From Pseudokineococcus marinus (lineage in GTDB: Bacteria; Actinomycetota; Actinomycetes; Actinomycetales; Quadrisphaeraceae): 64,000 nucleotides of DNA. The stretch's first letter is position 1, and each line of letters begins with the position of its first letter. The position numbers and the translations under genes are program-made. The stretch spans positions 664,373 through 728,372 of the forward strand of contig NZ_JBBHZZ010000002.1 in assembly GCF_037482405.1 (NCBI RefSeq), in the 5' to 3' direction. The notes beneath the pieces were generated by a model. The model was given only the letters and a program-made list of their open reading frames with translations, had not been told where the DNA came from and did no database searches. Shown piece by piece: positions 35,580 to 44,064 of the stretch.

Positions 35580-35622
35580 GCGGCTCCTCCATGGGGTCAG
35601 TGGGTCCTGCGGGTCAGTGGGG

Positions 35623-37002
35623 TCAGAGGGTGGTCGCCGACGGGGACGCCGGGCCCCCGGGCGCCGAGGGCTGCCCGCCCCGCCCCAGCAGCATGCACGT
35701 GAGCGTCGTCCCCGGCTCGACGGCCACCACGTCCTCGGGCACGACGGCCAGCGCGGTGGCCGTGACGAGGTCGGCGACGAGGTGGCTGCCCGGCCCGCCG
35801 ATCGCGCCGACGCGGGCGACGCCGTCCTCGCCCCGCTCGAGGCGCACGCGGTAGAGCTGGCGCTTGCCGGCCACCGAGGTCCAGCCCCGCTCGACGACCG
35901 CCTCGACGACCGGCCGCCCCAGCTGCTCCTCGCCGAGCACCACCCGCAGCAGCGGCCGGACGAACGCCTCGAAGGAGACGTAGGCGCTCACCGGGTTGCC
36001 GGGCAGGGTGAGGACGCGCACGGGCCGACCGGCGCCGTCGACGAGCCACCCGGCGCCCTGGGGGCCCCCGGGCTGCATCGCGACGCGGACGAACTCGACG
36101 GCGCCGTCGGCGGCCAGGGCCTCCTTGACCACCTCGTAGGCGCCCGCGCTGACGCCGCCGGTGGTGAGCACGAGGTCCGCCGTCGCGAGCTCGGAGCGCA
36201 GGACGGCGAGCAGGCGCGCGGGGTCGTCCTCGACGGCGCGCACCCGCCGCGCGAGCGCACCGGCCTCGCGGCAGGCCGCGACGAGCGCGGTCGAGTTCGA
36301 GTCGTGGATCTGCCCGGGTCCGAGCGGCTCCCCCGGCTCGACGACCTCGCTCCCGGTCGAGAGCACGAGGACGCGCGGCCGCGGGTGCACGAGGACGTCG
36401 GCGCGTCCGAGCGACGCGAGCAGCCCGAGGTGGCGCGGCGACAGGCGCTCCCCCGGGCGCAGCACCCGCTCGCCGGCCGCGACGTCCTCCCCCGCGCGGC
36501 GCACGTTGCGACCGGCCGCGACGGGGCGGCGGACGGCCACCCGCTCCGGCGGCGGGCCCGTCTGGGCGGCGTCGGTCCACTCGACCTGCACGACGGCGAC
36601 GTCGGCCGTCGCGGCCGGGTCCTCGGCCACGGGCACGGGGGCGCCCGTCATCACCCGGACGGCCGCTCCCGGGCGCAGCCGCGGCACGTCCGCCGCCCCG
36701 GCCGGGACGTCCCCGACGACGTCGAGCACCGCCGGGGACCCCTCGCCGGCGCCGGCGACGTCGGGCGCGAGGACGGCGTAGCCGTCCATCGACGAGCCGT
36801 CGAAGCGCGGCAGCGGCTCGACGGCGACGACGTCCTCGGCGAGCACGAGGTCGAGCGCCTCCAGCAGGGGCAGGCGCCGCGCGGGCAGCGGACCGGCCCC
36901 CTCGAGCACGACGGCGAGGTGCTCCTCCAGCGACCGCGCCCCCGCGCCGGGCGCGCGACCGGCGCCGCCCGGGCTGGCCGCTGGGCCCTCCGGGGCGGCC
37001 AC
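35623..37002 (-). CDS. glp: Gephyrin-like molybdotransferase Glp (MoeA family)
   Basis: 459 residues with the MoeA fold. Domain order: N-terminal EEHLAVVLEGAGPLPARRLP, LAEDVVAVEPLPRFDGSSMD (the SSMDGYA region), VRVMTGAPVP, the central MoCF domain LVLSTGSEVVEPGEPLGPGQ, DSNSTALVAAC, VLTTGGVSAGAYEVVKEAL, and the C-terminal barrel domain. Classic MoeA inserts molybdate into adenylylated molybdopterin. In corynebacteria the homologue Glp binds FtsZ and works with membrane receptor GlpR. Here it sits in one operon ending next to sepX/glpR, so a division role is likely. The GTG 37002 start is 15 nt after the galU stop and lacks a clear SD. Confidence 0.88.
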   Translation of the reverse strand: MAAPEGPAASPGGAGRAPGAGARSLEEHLAVVLEGAGPLPARRLPLLEALDLVLAEDVVAVEPLPRFDGSSMDGYAVLAPDVAGAGEGSPAVLDVVGDVPAGAADVPRLRPGAAVRVMTGAPVPVAEDPAATADVAVVQVEWTDAAQTGPPPERVAVRRPVAAGRNVRRAGEDVAAGERVLRPGERLSPRHLGLLASLGRADVLVHPRPRVLVLSTGSEVVEPGEPLGPGQIHDSNSTALVAACREAGALARRVRAVEDDPARLLAVLRSELATADLVLTTGGVSAGAYEVVKEALAADGAVEFVRVAMQPGGPQGAGWLVDGAGRPVRVLTLPGNPVSAYVSFEAFVRPLLRVVLGEEQLGRPVVEAVVERGWTSVAGKRQLYRVRLERGEDGVARVGAIGGPGSHLVADLVTATALAVVPEDVVAVEPGTTLTCMLLGRGGQPSAPGGPASPSATTL

Positions 37003-37016
37003 CGGGCCCGGCCGGC

Positions 37017-37940
<924 letters not shown>

Positions 37941-38050
37941 GCGGCGCAGGCTAGCGGCGCCCCCCGACGCCGGGCGCTCCGCTGCGCCACCCGCGCGGGA
38001 GCGCCACCCGGGGGGTGGCCCGAGGGCCGTCGCCCGCGCACACTCCGGAC

Positions 38051-38755
38051 GTGAGCGGAGAGCGCGCGGGGGGCCGGGCCGGGGCGGACGCGGCCGGGTG
38101 GGCGGCCGACGGGCCGGGGGCGGCCGAGCCCGCCAAGGCGGAGATCCGCCGCGCCGTCCTCGCCCGCCGCCGGCAGCGCCCCGCCGAGGAGCGGGCGGAC
38201 CTGGCGGCGCGCCTGCGCGACGTCGTCCTCGGCACGGGGCTGCTGCCCCACGAGGGCGGCACGGTCGCCTGCTACGCCTCCCGGGGCGGCGAGCCGGGCA
38301 CGGCGGCCCTCGTGCGGGCGCTGGCCGCCCGCGGCACCACGGTGCTGCTGCCCCACACCCACGACGGCTCCGACGGCCGCGGCACCCGGCTCGGCTGGGG
38401 CCGCGCGCCCGGCACGGCACCGGGACCCGGCCCCGGGCGCCCGGGCGCCGTCGGCGACGCGCCCCTGCTGCCGGGTCCCGACCTCGGCCCCGGGGCCCTG
38501 CGGGCGGCCGACGTCGTCCTCGTCCCCGCCCTCGCCGTCGACACGGCGGGCCGCCGCCTCGGCAAGGGGGGCGGGTACTACGACCGGGCGCTCGGGGAGC
38601 TGCGCGAGCACCGGGGGTGGCTGCCGCCGGTCGTCGCGCTCGTCCACGACGACGAGGTGCTCGACGCCGCCGTGGAGCCCGTGCCGGCGGAGGCGCACGA
38701 CGTCCGCGTCAGCCACGTCGCCACGCCGGGCCGGTGGATGCGCGTCGACGGGTAG
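38051..38755 (+). CDS. fthC: 5-formyltetrahydrofolate cyclo-ligase
   Basis: 234-residue ATP-dependent enzyme converting 5-formyl-THF to 5,10-methenyl-THF. The core has AKAEIRRAVLARRRQRPAEE, VACYASRGGEPGTAALVRAL, and the substrate/ATP motif LGKGGGYYDRALGE, then PVVALVHDDEVLDAAVEPVP. GTG 38051 was chosen because the earlier GTG at 38015 adds only low complexity. A Gly/Pro-rich insertion sits mid-protein. It is divergent from galU, as in many actinobacteria. Confidence 0.93.
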   Translation: MSGERAGGRAGADAAGWAADGPGAAEPAKAEIRRAVLARRRQRPAEERADLAARLRDVVLGTGLLPHEGGTVACYASRGGEPGTAALVRALAARGTTVLLPHTHDGSDGRGTRLGWGRAPGTAPGPGPGRPGAVGDAPLLPGPDLGPGALRAADVVLVPALAVDTAGRRLGKGGGYYDRALGELREHRGWLPPVVALVHDDEVLDAAVEPVPAEAHDVRVSHVATPGRWMRVDG

Positions 38756-38801
38756 TCGACGGCGCCGCCGGGCCGGCGCCGCGCCCGCCGTCCTCCCGGC
38801 C

Positions 38802-41444
38802 TCAGCCCGCGGACGTCGAGCGGGGCGTGAGGACCAGCTCGTCGCGGGCGGCGTCCTCGACGGCGCCCGGCGTCGAGGGCCACGGGAAGGTGCGGCCCTC
38901 CGCCCACGCGCCGAGCTGGTCGGTGGCGTGGCCGCTCCAGGGGTGCTCGCTGACGCCCGCGAGGTCGACCCAGCGGGAGGCGTCGAGGTCGGCGAGGTCC
39001 ACGACCATGCGCATGGAGGGCACGGCCGTCACGCCGTAGCCCTCGCGGGCGTCCCAGGAGGTGGCGTCGACGAGCGACGTGCTGCCGCCGAGGTCGACGG
39101 GGCCGGCCGTCCACAGCGCGCGCACGGGCGCCGGCACCGACTCGTCGCCCAGCACGTCCTGGCGGAGCACGAGGCGGTGCAGGCGGCCCCACTCCCAGTC
39201 CTCCGGGTCGGCACCGAGGGTCGCGGTGAGCTCCAGGCGCGCCTGCTGCAGCGCGCGACCGAGCACCTGGTCGCGGGTCTCGACGACGGCCGGCGTCGTC
39301 GCGTCGTCCCACCAGGGGCTGTCCGGGTCCTCGAGGAGCTGGCCGACGACGGTGAACCAGCGGCTCCCGCCCCGAGGCTGCGCCGTCTCGGGCAGCTGGT
39401 CGGCGAAGGTGAGGCGCAGGAGCGTCGACCAGACGGCGTTGTAGTACGCCGCGGGGGCGCTGTCGGCCGTCGTCGTGCCGTCCCAGCCGCGCAGCAGCTC
39501 GACCGCCTCGCGGGTGAAGGCGCGGCGCTCCGGGCTGGAGCCCGGGTCCTCGGGCAGCGGCGCGTCGAGCAGGTACGGGACGAGGACCTCCGCGAAGGGG
39601 TCCACCCGGTCGTTCTGCAGGGCCTCCATGTCGTCGGCCGTGACGGGCCGGCCCGCCGCCACCCGGTCCTCGAGGACCTCGCGGATGCGCTGGGCGCGGT
39701 GGCCCGTGTCGGGGTCGGCGGTGAGGAAGGGGTCGAAGGCGTCGGTGATGCGCTGGTTGGCGCTGACGACGAGCCCGTCCGGGGGGTCGAGGACGGACGG
39801 CATGTCCGCGAAGGGCACGGCGCCGACCCAGTCGTAGTCGGGGTCCCAGCCGGGGCGGGGCCACGTGCCGGTGCCCTGCCCGAGGCCGGCGCCCGGCTGG
39901 CGCAGGGGCACGACCCCGGAGGCCTGGTACCCGATGCTGCCGCTCGTGTCGGCGTAGACGATGTTCTGGCCCGGCACGACGAAGAGGGAGGCGGCCTCCC
40001 GGACGTCGTCCCAGTCCTGCGCCGCGTCGAGCGCGAAGACGGCGTCCATCGTGCGACCGGGCTGCAGCGCGGTCCACGACAGCGCGACGGCGTAGCCGTC
40101 GGAGCCGGCGGGCGGGGCGTCCTCGGGCACCGGCGCGGCCCGCCCGGCGGCGGCCAGCTCGGGCACGACGTCGGACAGCAGCGGCCCGTGGCCGGAGCTG
40201 CGCACCTGGATGGCCACGTCCTCGCCGCCGGCCACGCGGATGGTCTCGGTGCGGGTGGTGAGCGGCACCTGCTCGCCCGCGCGGAGGGCGGCGCCGTCCC
40301 GGACCCGCTCGAGGTAGAGGTCGGTGACGTCCGAGCCGGTGTTCGTGAACCCCCACGCGACGTCGGCGGTGTGGCCGATGACGACGCCGGGCATCCCCGC
40401 GAAGGAGAAGCCGCTGACGTCGAAGGGGCAGTCCTCGTCCACCTCGGTGCAGTGCAGCCCGACCTGCGACCAGGTGCTGGGGAAGCTCGCGGCGAGGTGG
40501 GGGTCGTTCGCGAGCAGCGGCTCGCCCGAGGCGGTGTGCTCGCCCGAGACCGCCCACGCGTTCGAGCCGATGCCCCCGGTGGCGCCGGAGCCGTCGCCGA
40601 GGAGGTCGGGCACGGCGGCGAGCGCCCGGTCGGCGCCCGCCACGGGGTCGGCGGGGTCGGCGAGGGCGGCCACGACGCCGGCGAGCACCTCGTCGTCCGC
40701 GGCGGGCAGCTCCGAGGTGGCGGCCGCGGGCGCGAGGGAGCCCACCGCGCCCACCACGGGCTCGCCGACCGAGGCCGACGGCGGCGGGAAGAGCTGCTCG
40801 ACGAGGCCGACGTCGCCCACGGCGCCGTACGCCGCGGCGCGGGCCAGCTCGTCGGAGTAGTTGGCGCGCAGCGACCAGGCCATGGCCTTGAGCCAGGCGA
40901 GGGAGTCGACGGGCGTCCAGTCCTCGACGGGCCCCAGGTCCACGCGCGTGCCCAGCGCCGTGTAGGCGGCCGAGAGCTCGCTCGGCGAGCGCCCGCCCGT
41001 GTAGGCGTTGACGCCGTCCGCGTAGGCCTCGAGGTAGGCGCGGGTCTCCGGGGCCAGGAGCGGCAGCTCGGCCTCGGCGACGCGCCGCCAGCCCATGGTG
41101 CGGACGACGGCGTCGGCCTCGACGGCGCCCGGGGCGTCCCCCACGAGCTCGGCGAGGCGGCCCGCCGTCACGTGGCGGCGGAAGTCCATCTGGAAGAAGC
41201 GGTCCTGCGCGTGGACGTACCCCTGCGCGAAGAAGAGGTCCTCGGGGTCCTCGGCGTAGACCTGGGGCACGCCGCGCGCGTCGCGCAGCACGCGCACCTG
41301 GGCGCCGAGGCCCGGGACGGCCACCTCGCCGGAGGTGTCGGGCAGCGGGCGGCGGAGCAGGACGACGACGGCCGTGACCGCGACGAGCGCCACCACGAGC
41401 ACCACGGCGAGGGCGACGACGCCGGCGGATCGTGGTCGGGGCAC
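38802..41444 (-). CDS. Penicillin acylase family protein (Ntn hydrolase)
   Basis: 880-residue precursor anchored or exported by an N-terminal hydrophobic segment (VVALAVVLVVALVAVTAVVV). Architecture: alpha chain (GVPQVYAEDPEDLFFAQGYV), a spacer, then the autocatalytic site GGIGSNAWAVSG, where the Ser before NAW becomes the N-terminal nucleophile of the beta chain. LLANDPHLAASFPSTW, GHTADVAWGFTNTGSDVTDL and SANQRITDAFDPF are family blocks. These enzymes hydrolyse amides such as penicillin G, acyl-homoserine lactones or aculeacin; the natural substrate here is unknown. TACCCT lies 6 nt upstream of the GTG. Confidence 0.93.
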   Translation of the reverse strand: MPRPRSAGVVALAVVLVVALVAVTAVVVLLRRPLPDTSGEVAVPGLGAQVRVLRDARGVPQVYAEDPEDLFFAQGYVHAQDRFFQMDFRRHVTAGRLAELVGDAPGAVEADAVVRTMGWRRVAEAELPLLAPETRAYLEAYADGVNAYTGGRSPSELSAAYTALGTRVDLGPVEDWTPVDSLAWLKAMAWSLRANYSDELARAAAYGAVGDVGLVEQLFPPPSASVGEPVVGAVGSLAPAAATSELPAADDEVLAGVVAALADPADPVAGADRALAAVPDLLGDGSGATGGIGSNAWAVSGEHTASGEPLLANDPHLAASFPSTWSQVGLHCTEVDEDCPFDVSGFSFAGMPGVVIGHTADVAWGFTNTGSDVTDLYLERVRDGAALRAGEQVPLTTRTETIRVAGGEDVAIQVRSSGHGPLLSDVVPELAAAGRAAPVPEDAPPAGSDGYAVALSWTALQPGRTMDAVFALDAAQDWDDVREAASLFVVPGQNIVYADTSGSIGYQASGVVPLRQPGAGLGQGTGTWPRPGWDPDYDWVGAVPFADMPSVLDPPDGLVVSANQRITDAFDPFLTADPDTGHRAQRIREVLEDRVAAGRPVTADDMEALQNDRVDPFAEVLVPYLLDAPLPEDPGSSPERRAFTREAVELLRGWDGTTTADSAPAAYYNAVWSTLLRLTFADQLPETAQPRGGSRWFTVVGQLLEDPDSPWWDDATTPAVVETRDQVLGRALQQARLELTATLGADPEDWEWGRLHRLVLRQDVLGDESVPAPVRALWTAGPVDLGGSTSLVDATSWDAREGYGVTAVPSMRMVVDLADLDASRWVDLAGVSEHPWSGHATDQLGAWAEGRTFPWPSTPGAVEDAARDELVLTPRSTSAG

Positions 41445-41577
41445 GCGGCGAGGGTAGCCGCCGCCCCGCGACGGCCCCCTCTCCCGGACGCCCGCGCCCG
41501 GCGGCGGGTCGGTCTGCGGGCGGGGCCCACCGGGCCGGCGCAGCGGGCGGCGGGAGCGCCCACGCGTCGCGGGCGAG

Positions 41578-41608
41578 TAGCCTTGGCACTCGCGGCGGCC
41601 GAGTGCCA
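41578..41608 (+). promoter_or_regulatory. CIRCE-like HrcA operator at the fmdB promoter
   Basis: TGGCACTC (41584-41591), a 9-nt spacer, GAGTGCCA (41601-41608): the arm sequence and spacing match the actinobacterial CIRCE element bound by HrcA, normally found at groESL. It abuts a TAGCCT -10 hexamer (41578-41583), so a bound repressor would cover the transcription start. The fmdB gene starts at 41688 after a leader of about 100 nt. The motif is seen; heat-shock control is inferred. Confidence 0.8.
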
Positions 41609-41687
41609 GCCGTCGGCGGCCCCTCGGGCCCGCCCGCTCCGAGCTCCGCCCACCGCCGCCCCGTCGGCGCGACCCCGTGGAGGCCCC

Positions 41688-42083
41688 GTGCCCGTCTACG
41701 CCTACCGCTGCACCGAGTGCGGCACCCCGCTCGAGGTGCAGCAGTCCTTCAGCGACCCCAGCCTCACCGAGTGCCCCACCTGCTCGGGGCGCCTGCGCAA
41801 GGTCTTCAGCACGGTGGGCATCGTCTTCAAGGGGTCCGGCTTCTACCGCAACGACTCCCGCAGCGGCTCGGGCAGCGGCGGGTCCGGCGGCACGGCGAGC
41901 GGTGGCAGCGGGTCCGGGAGCGCCTCGGGCGGGGCCAGCGGGTCAGGGAGCGGCAGCACGTCCGAGGGCGGCTCCGGCAGCAGCGCGTCGACCACGACGA
42001 CGGCGAGCTCCGGCTCCTCCGGCGGCTCGGGCTCGTCGAGCTCGTCCGGCGGCTCGAGCTCCTCCGGCGGCTCCGCCGCCTGA
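41688..42083 (+). CDS. fmdB: FmdB family zinc-ribbon protein
   Basis: 131 residues. The N-terminal 50 residues form the FmdB zinc ribbon: VPVYAYRCTECGTPLEVQQS with CxxC, then LTECPTCSGRLRKVFSTVG with the second CxxC, and the conserved IVFKGSGFYRNDSR. The remainder is a Gly/Ser/Thr repeat tail, unstructured, much longer than the ribbon needs. GTGGAGG lies upstream of the GTG. The CIRCE-like element at the promoter suggests stress control, which would be new information about this unexplained family. Followed by the SAF and mscL genes, a conserved actinobacterial trio. Confidence 0.92.
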   Translation: MPVYAYRCTECGTPLEVQQSFSDPSLTECPTCSGRLRKVFSTVGIVFKGSGFYRNDSRSGSGSGGSGGTASGGSGSGSASGGASGSGSGSTSEGGSGSSASTTTTASSGSSGGSGSSSSSGGSSSSGGSAA

Positions 42084-42195
42084 CCTGGAGGCCCGGTCGC
42101 GTCGCGGTGCTGCGCACAGCCCGCGTCGTCCGGGCCCCCTCCACAGCCCGCTCCTGACGCGGCCGCCGGCGCCGCAGCGCTCCTAGCGTCCCGGC

Positions 42196-42978
42196 GTGGC
42201 CACCCCCCGCTCCGACGCCGCACGAGCCCTGCGCGCCGACCGCCGTCGGCCCGGAGCGGGGTCGGGGTGGTCGCGGCACCGGCGCTGGCGTCCCGCCGGG
42301 GGCTCTGTGCGGGAGGCGCTGGTGGCCCGGCTGCCGCCGTGGTCGGGGCGCCGCCTCGTCGCGGCCCTCCTGCTCGCAGTCGCAGCGGGCACCGCGGTGC
42401 AGGCCCTGCGGCCCGCGCCGGCGGTGGAGGACGGCACGCTCGTCGTCCTGACGGCCGACGCGCCCGCGGGCCACGTCCTGCGGGCGACCGACCTGCGCGC
42501 CGCCCCGGCGCCGCCCGGGCTCGTGCCCGGCGGCGCCGCCGCGTCACCCGCTGCGGTCGTCGGCCGCCGCCTGGCCTCCCCCGCCCGCGAGGGCGAGGTC
42601 GTCACCGACGCCCGGCTCGCCGGGCCCGGGTTGCTCGCCGGGGCCCGGGCCGGGGACGTCGCGGTCGGCCTGCCGCTCCCGGCGGCCTCGAGCGAGCTCG
42701 TCGCGCCCGGTGACGCCGTCCTCGTCCTCGCCGCCCCCGCCGACCCCCTGCTCACCGACCCGTCCGCAGCCACCGCCAGCGTCGCCGACGTCGTCGCGGA
42801 GCGCGCCGTCGTCCTGCGGGTGCCCGAGCGCGGCGGCGAGGGAGCGCTCGGTCCGCTCGGCGGGGACCCGGCCGGCGGTGTCGTCGTCCTGGCGCTGGGC
42901 CGCGACGAGGCCCGGGGCGTGGCCGCGGCCGTCGCTGCCGGGAGCGGCGTGCAGCTCGCGTTGCTGCCCGACCGGTGA
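42196..42978 (+). CDS. SAF-domain protein (CpaB/RcpC-like)
   Basis: 260 residues: a basic N-terminus, one membrane segment (LVAALLLAVAAGTAVQAL), then a SAF domain (VVLTADAPAGHVLRATDLRA with REGEVVTDARL) and an RcpC-like domain (AGDVAVGLPLPAASSELVAP, GDAVLVLAAP). In Flp pilus systems such proteins stabilise the secretin/pilus assembly, but no tad genes are nearby and this fmdB-SAF-mscL placement is general in actinobacteria. TAGCGT (42184-42189) is 6 nt before the GTG: leaderless. Role unknown. Confidence 0.87.
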   Translation: MATPRSDAARALRADRRRPGAGSGWSRHRRWRPAGGSVREALVARLPPWSGRRLVAALLLAVAAGTAVQALRPAPAVEDGTLVVLTADAPAGHVLRATDLRAAPAPPGLVPGGAAASPAAVVGRRLASPAREGEVVTDARLAGPGLLAGARAGDVAVGLPLPAASSELVAPGDAVLVLAAPADPLLTDPSAATASVADVVAERAVVLRVPERGGEGALGPLGGDPAGGVVVLALGRDEARGVAAAVAAGSGVQLALLPDR

Positions 42979-42996
42979 CGCCCCGCCCGTGCCCTC

Positions 42997-43034
42997 CAGT
43001 CGTGTCCCCAGTCGTGTCCCCAGTCGTGTCCTGC
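42997..43034. repeat. 13-bp tandem repeat between SAF gene and mscL
   Basis: CAGTCGTGTCCCC at 42997-43009 and 43010-43022, with a partial third copy to about 43033. It lies in the 186-nt gap, directly after the SAF gene stop. No gene in the gap. Confidence 0.85.
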
Positions 43035-43164
43035 GCGGGTGCCGCCCGGAGCGGTGCCCGGAGTGCGAGGGTTCGCAGCGCCCGCCGTCCGGCGGGCGGT
43101 CCCGGACGGCACCGGCCGGGCGGGCGAGGACGGCGGGCCGGGCCCGCCCCACCGAGGAGGGCAC

Positions 43165-43659
43165 GTGCTCAGCGGCTTCAAGGACTTCATCCTGCGCGGC
43201 AACGTCATCGACCTGGCCATCGCGGTCGTCATCGGCGCGGCCTTCACGGCCATCGTCACGGCCATCAGCACGGACGTCTTCGGCAACCTCATCGCGGCGA
43301 TCTTCGACGCCCAGGAGATCGGCCAGCTCGGGGTGGACATCCCGAGCCGGACCGGCGACGGCGCCACCAAGATCGTCTTCGGGACGACGATCGCCGCCGC
43401 CCTGAACTTCCTCATCGTCGCGGCGGTGCTGTACTTCCTCGTCGTCGTCCCGATGAACCGCCTGCTCGCCCTGCGCAAGCAGGGCGCGGAGCCCGACGTC
43501 GCCGCTCCCAGCGAGGACATCCTGCTGCTGCAGGAGATCCGCGACCTCCTCGCCGCCCAGCGCGCCGCGGGCGCTGCCGGCCCGGGCGGTGCCGGTGGGG
43601 ACACCGACGCCGCGGGCGGCGCGGGCCCGGCCGGTCAGCGGGGCCCCGACCTCCCCTGA
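43165..43659 (+). CDS. mscL: Large-conductance mechanosensitive channel MscL
   Basis: 164-residue pore-forming membrane protein, a pentamer that opens on hypo-osmotic stretch. LSGFKDFILRGNVIDLAIAV is the amphipathic N-helix and TM1, and AALNFLIVAAVLYFLVVVPM is TM2. The C-terminal cytoplasmic helix EDILLLQEIRDLLAAQR ends in an Ala/Gly-rich tail. The GTG at 43165 has an excellent SD, GAGGAGG at 43154-43160, in contrast to the leaderless genes around it. Confidence 0.96.
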   Translation: MLSGFKDFILRGNVIDLAIAVVIGAAFTAIVTAISTDVFGNLIAAIFDAQEIGQLGVDIPSRTGDGATKIVFGTTIAAALNFLIVAAVLYFLVVVPMNRLLALRKQGAEPDVAAPSEDILLLQEIRDLLAAQRAAGAAGPGGAGGDTDAAGGAGPAGQRGPDLP

Positions 43660-43770
43660 GGCCCGGCGCGGCCGGGTCGACGGCCCCTCCTCGTCGGGCC
43701 GCCTGGGCGACGCCCGTTCCCGCTCCGACGAGGACGACGAGCGCCGCTCGCGCGTCCGCCGCCGGTGGGC

Positions 43771-44064
43771 TCACCAGTGGGGCGGTCGCTCCCGCAGGTA
43801 GCGCTCGTCGTCCTCCTCGTCGGCGCGCTCGCCCCACGCCTCGGGCCGGTCCTCGGCCGCCCGGTCGGGCAGCACGGGCGGCTCGCCGGCACCGCGCCCG
43901 CCACCGGAGGTGCCGTGCGGCCCCCGCGGCCCGCCCGCCTCGCCCTGCGTGGCACCACCGCCCGTCGTCGCGTCCCGGCCCGTCGTCGCGTCCCGGCCCG
44001 TCGTCGCTCCCGAGGCCGCCGCTTCGTCGCTCCGGTCCGTCCGGTCCCCGCGCTGCTGCGTCAC
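43771..44064 (-). CDS. Small acidic hypothetical protein, coupled to the helicase-like gene
   Basis: 97 residues, hydrophilic and probably disordered. It begins VTQQRGDRTDRSDEAAASG and carries GRDATT-type repeats encoded by a 15-bp tandem repeat. It ends DDERYLRERPPHW, a C-terminal motif that looks conserved in form. The start GTG overlaps the stop of the upstream gene (TGA 44061-44063) by 4 nt, so translation is coupled. I do not recognise a family. The coupling suggests a partner or regulator of the helicase-like protein. Confidence 0.62.
   Translation of the reverse strand: MTQQRGDRTDRSDEAAASGATTGRDATTGRDATTGGGATQGEAGGPRGPHGTSGGGRGAGEPPVLPDRAAEDRPEAWGERADEEDDERYLRERPPHW

Noticed and set aside
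34487..37002. A conventional molybdenum cofactor operon
   Set aside because: moaA, moaD and moaE are absent, and the neighbours galU, rimJ and sepX point to the division-linked arrangement. A Moco role is kept only as a possibility.
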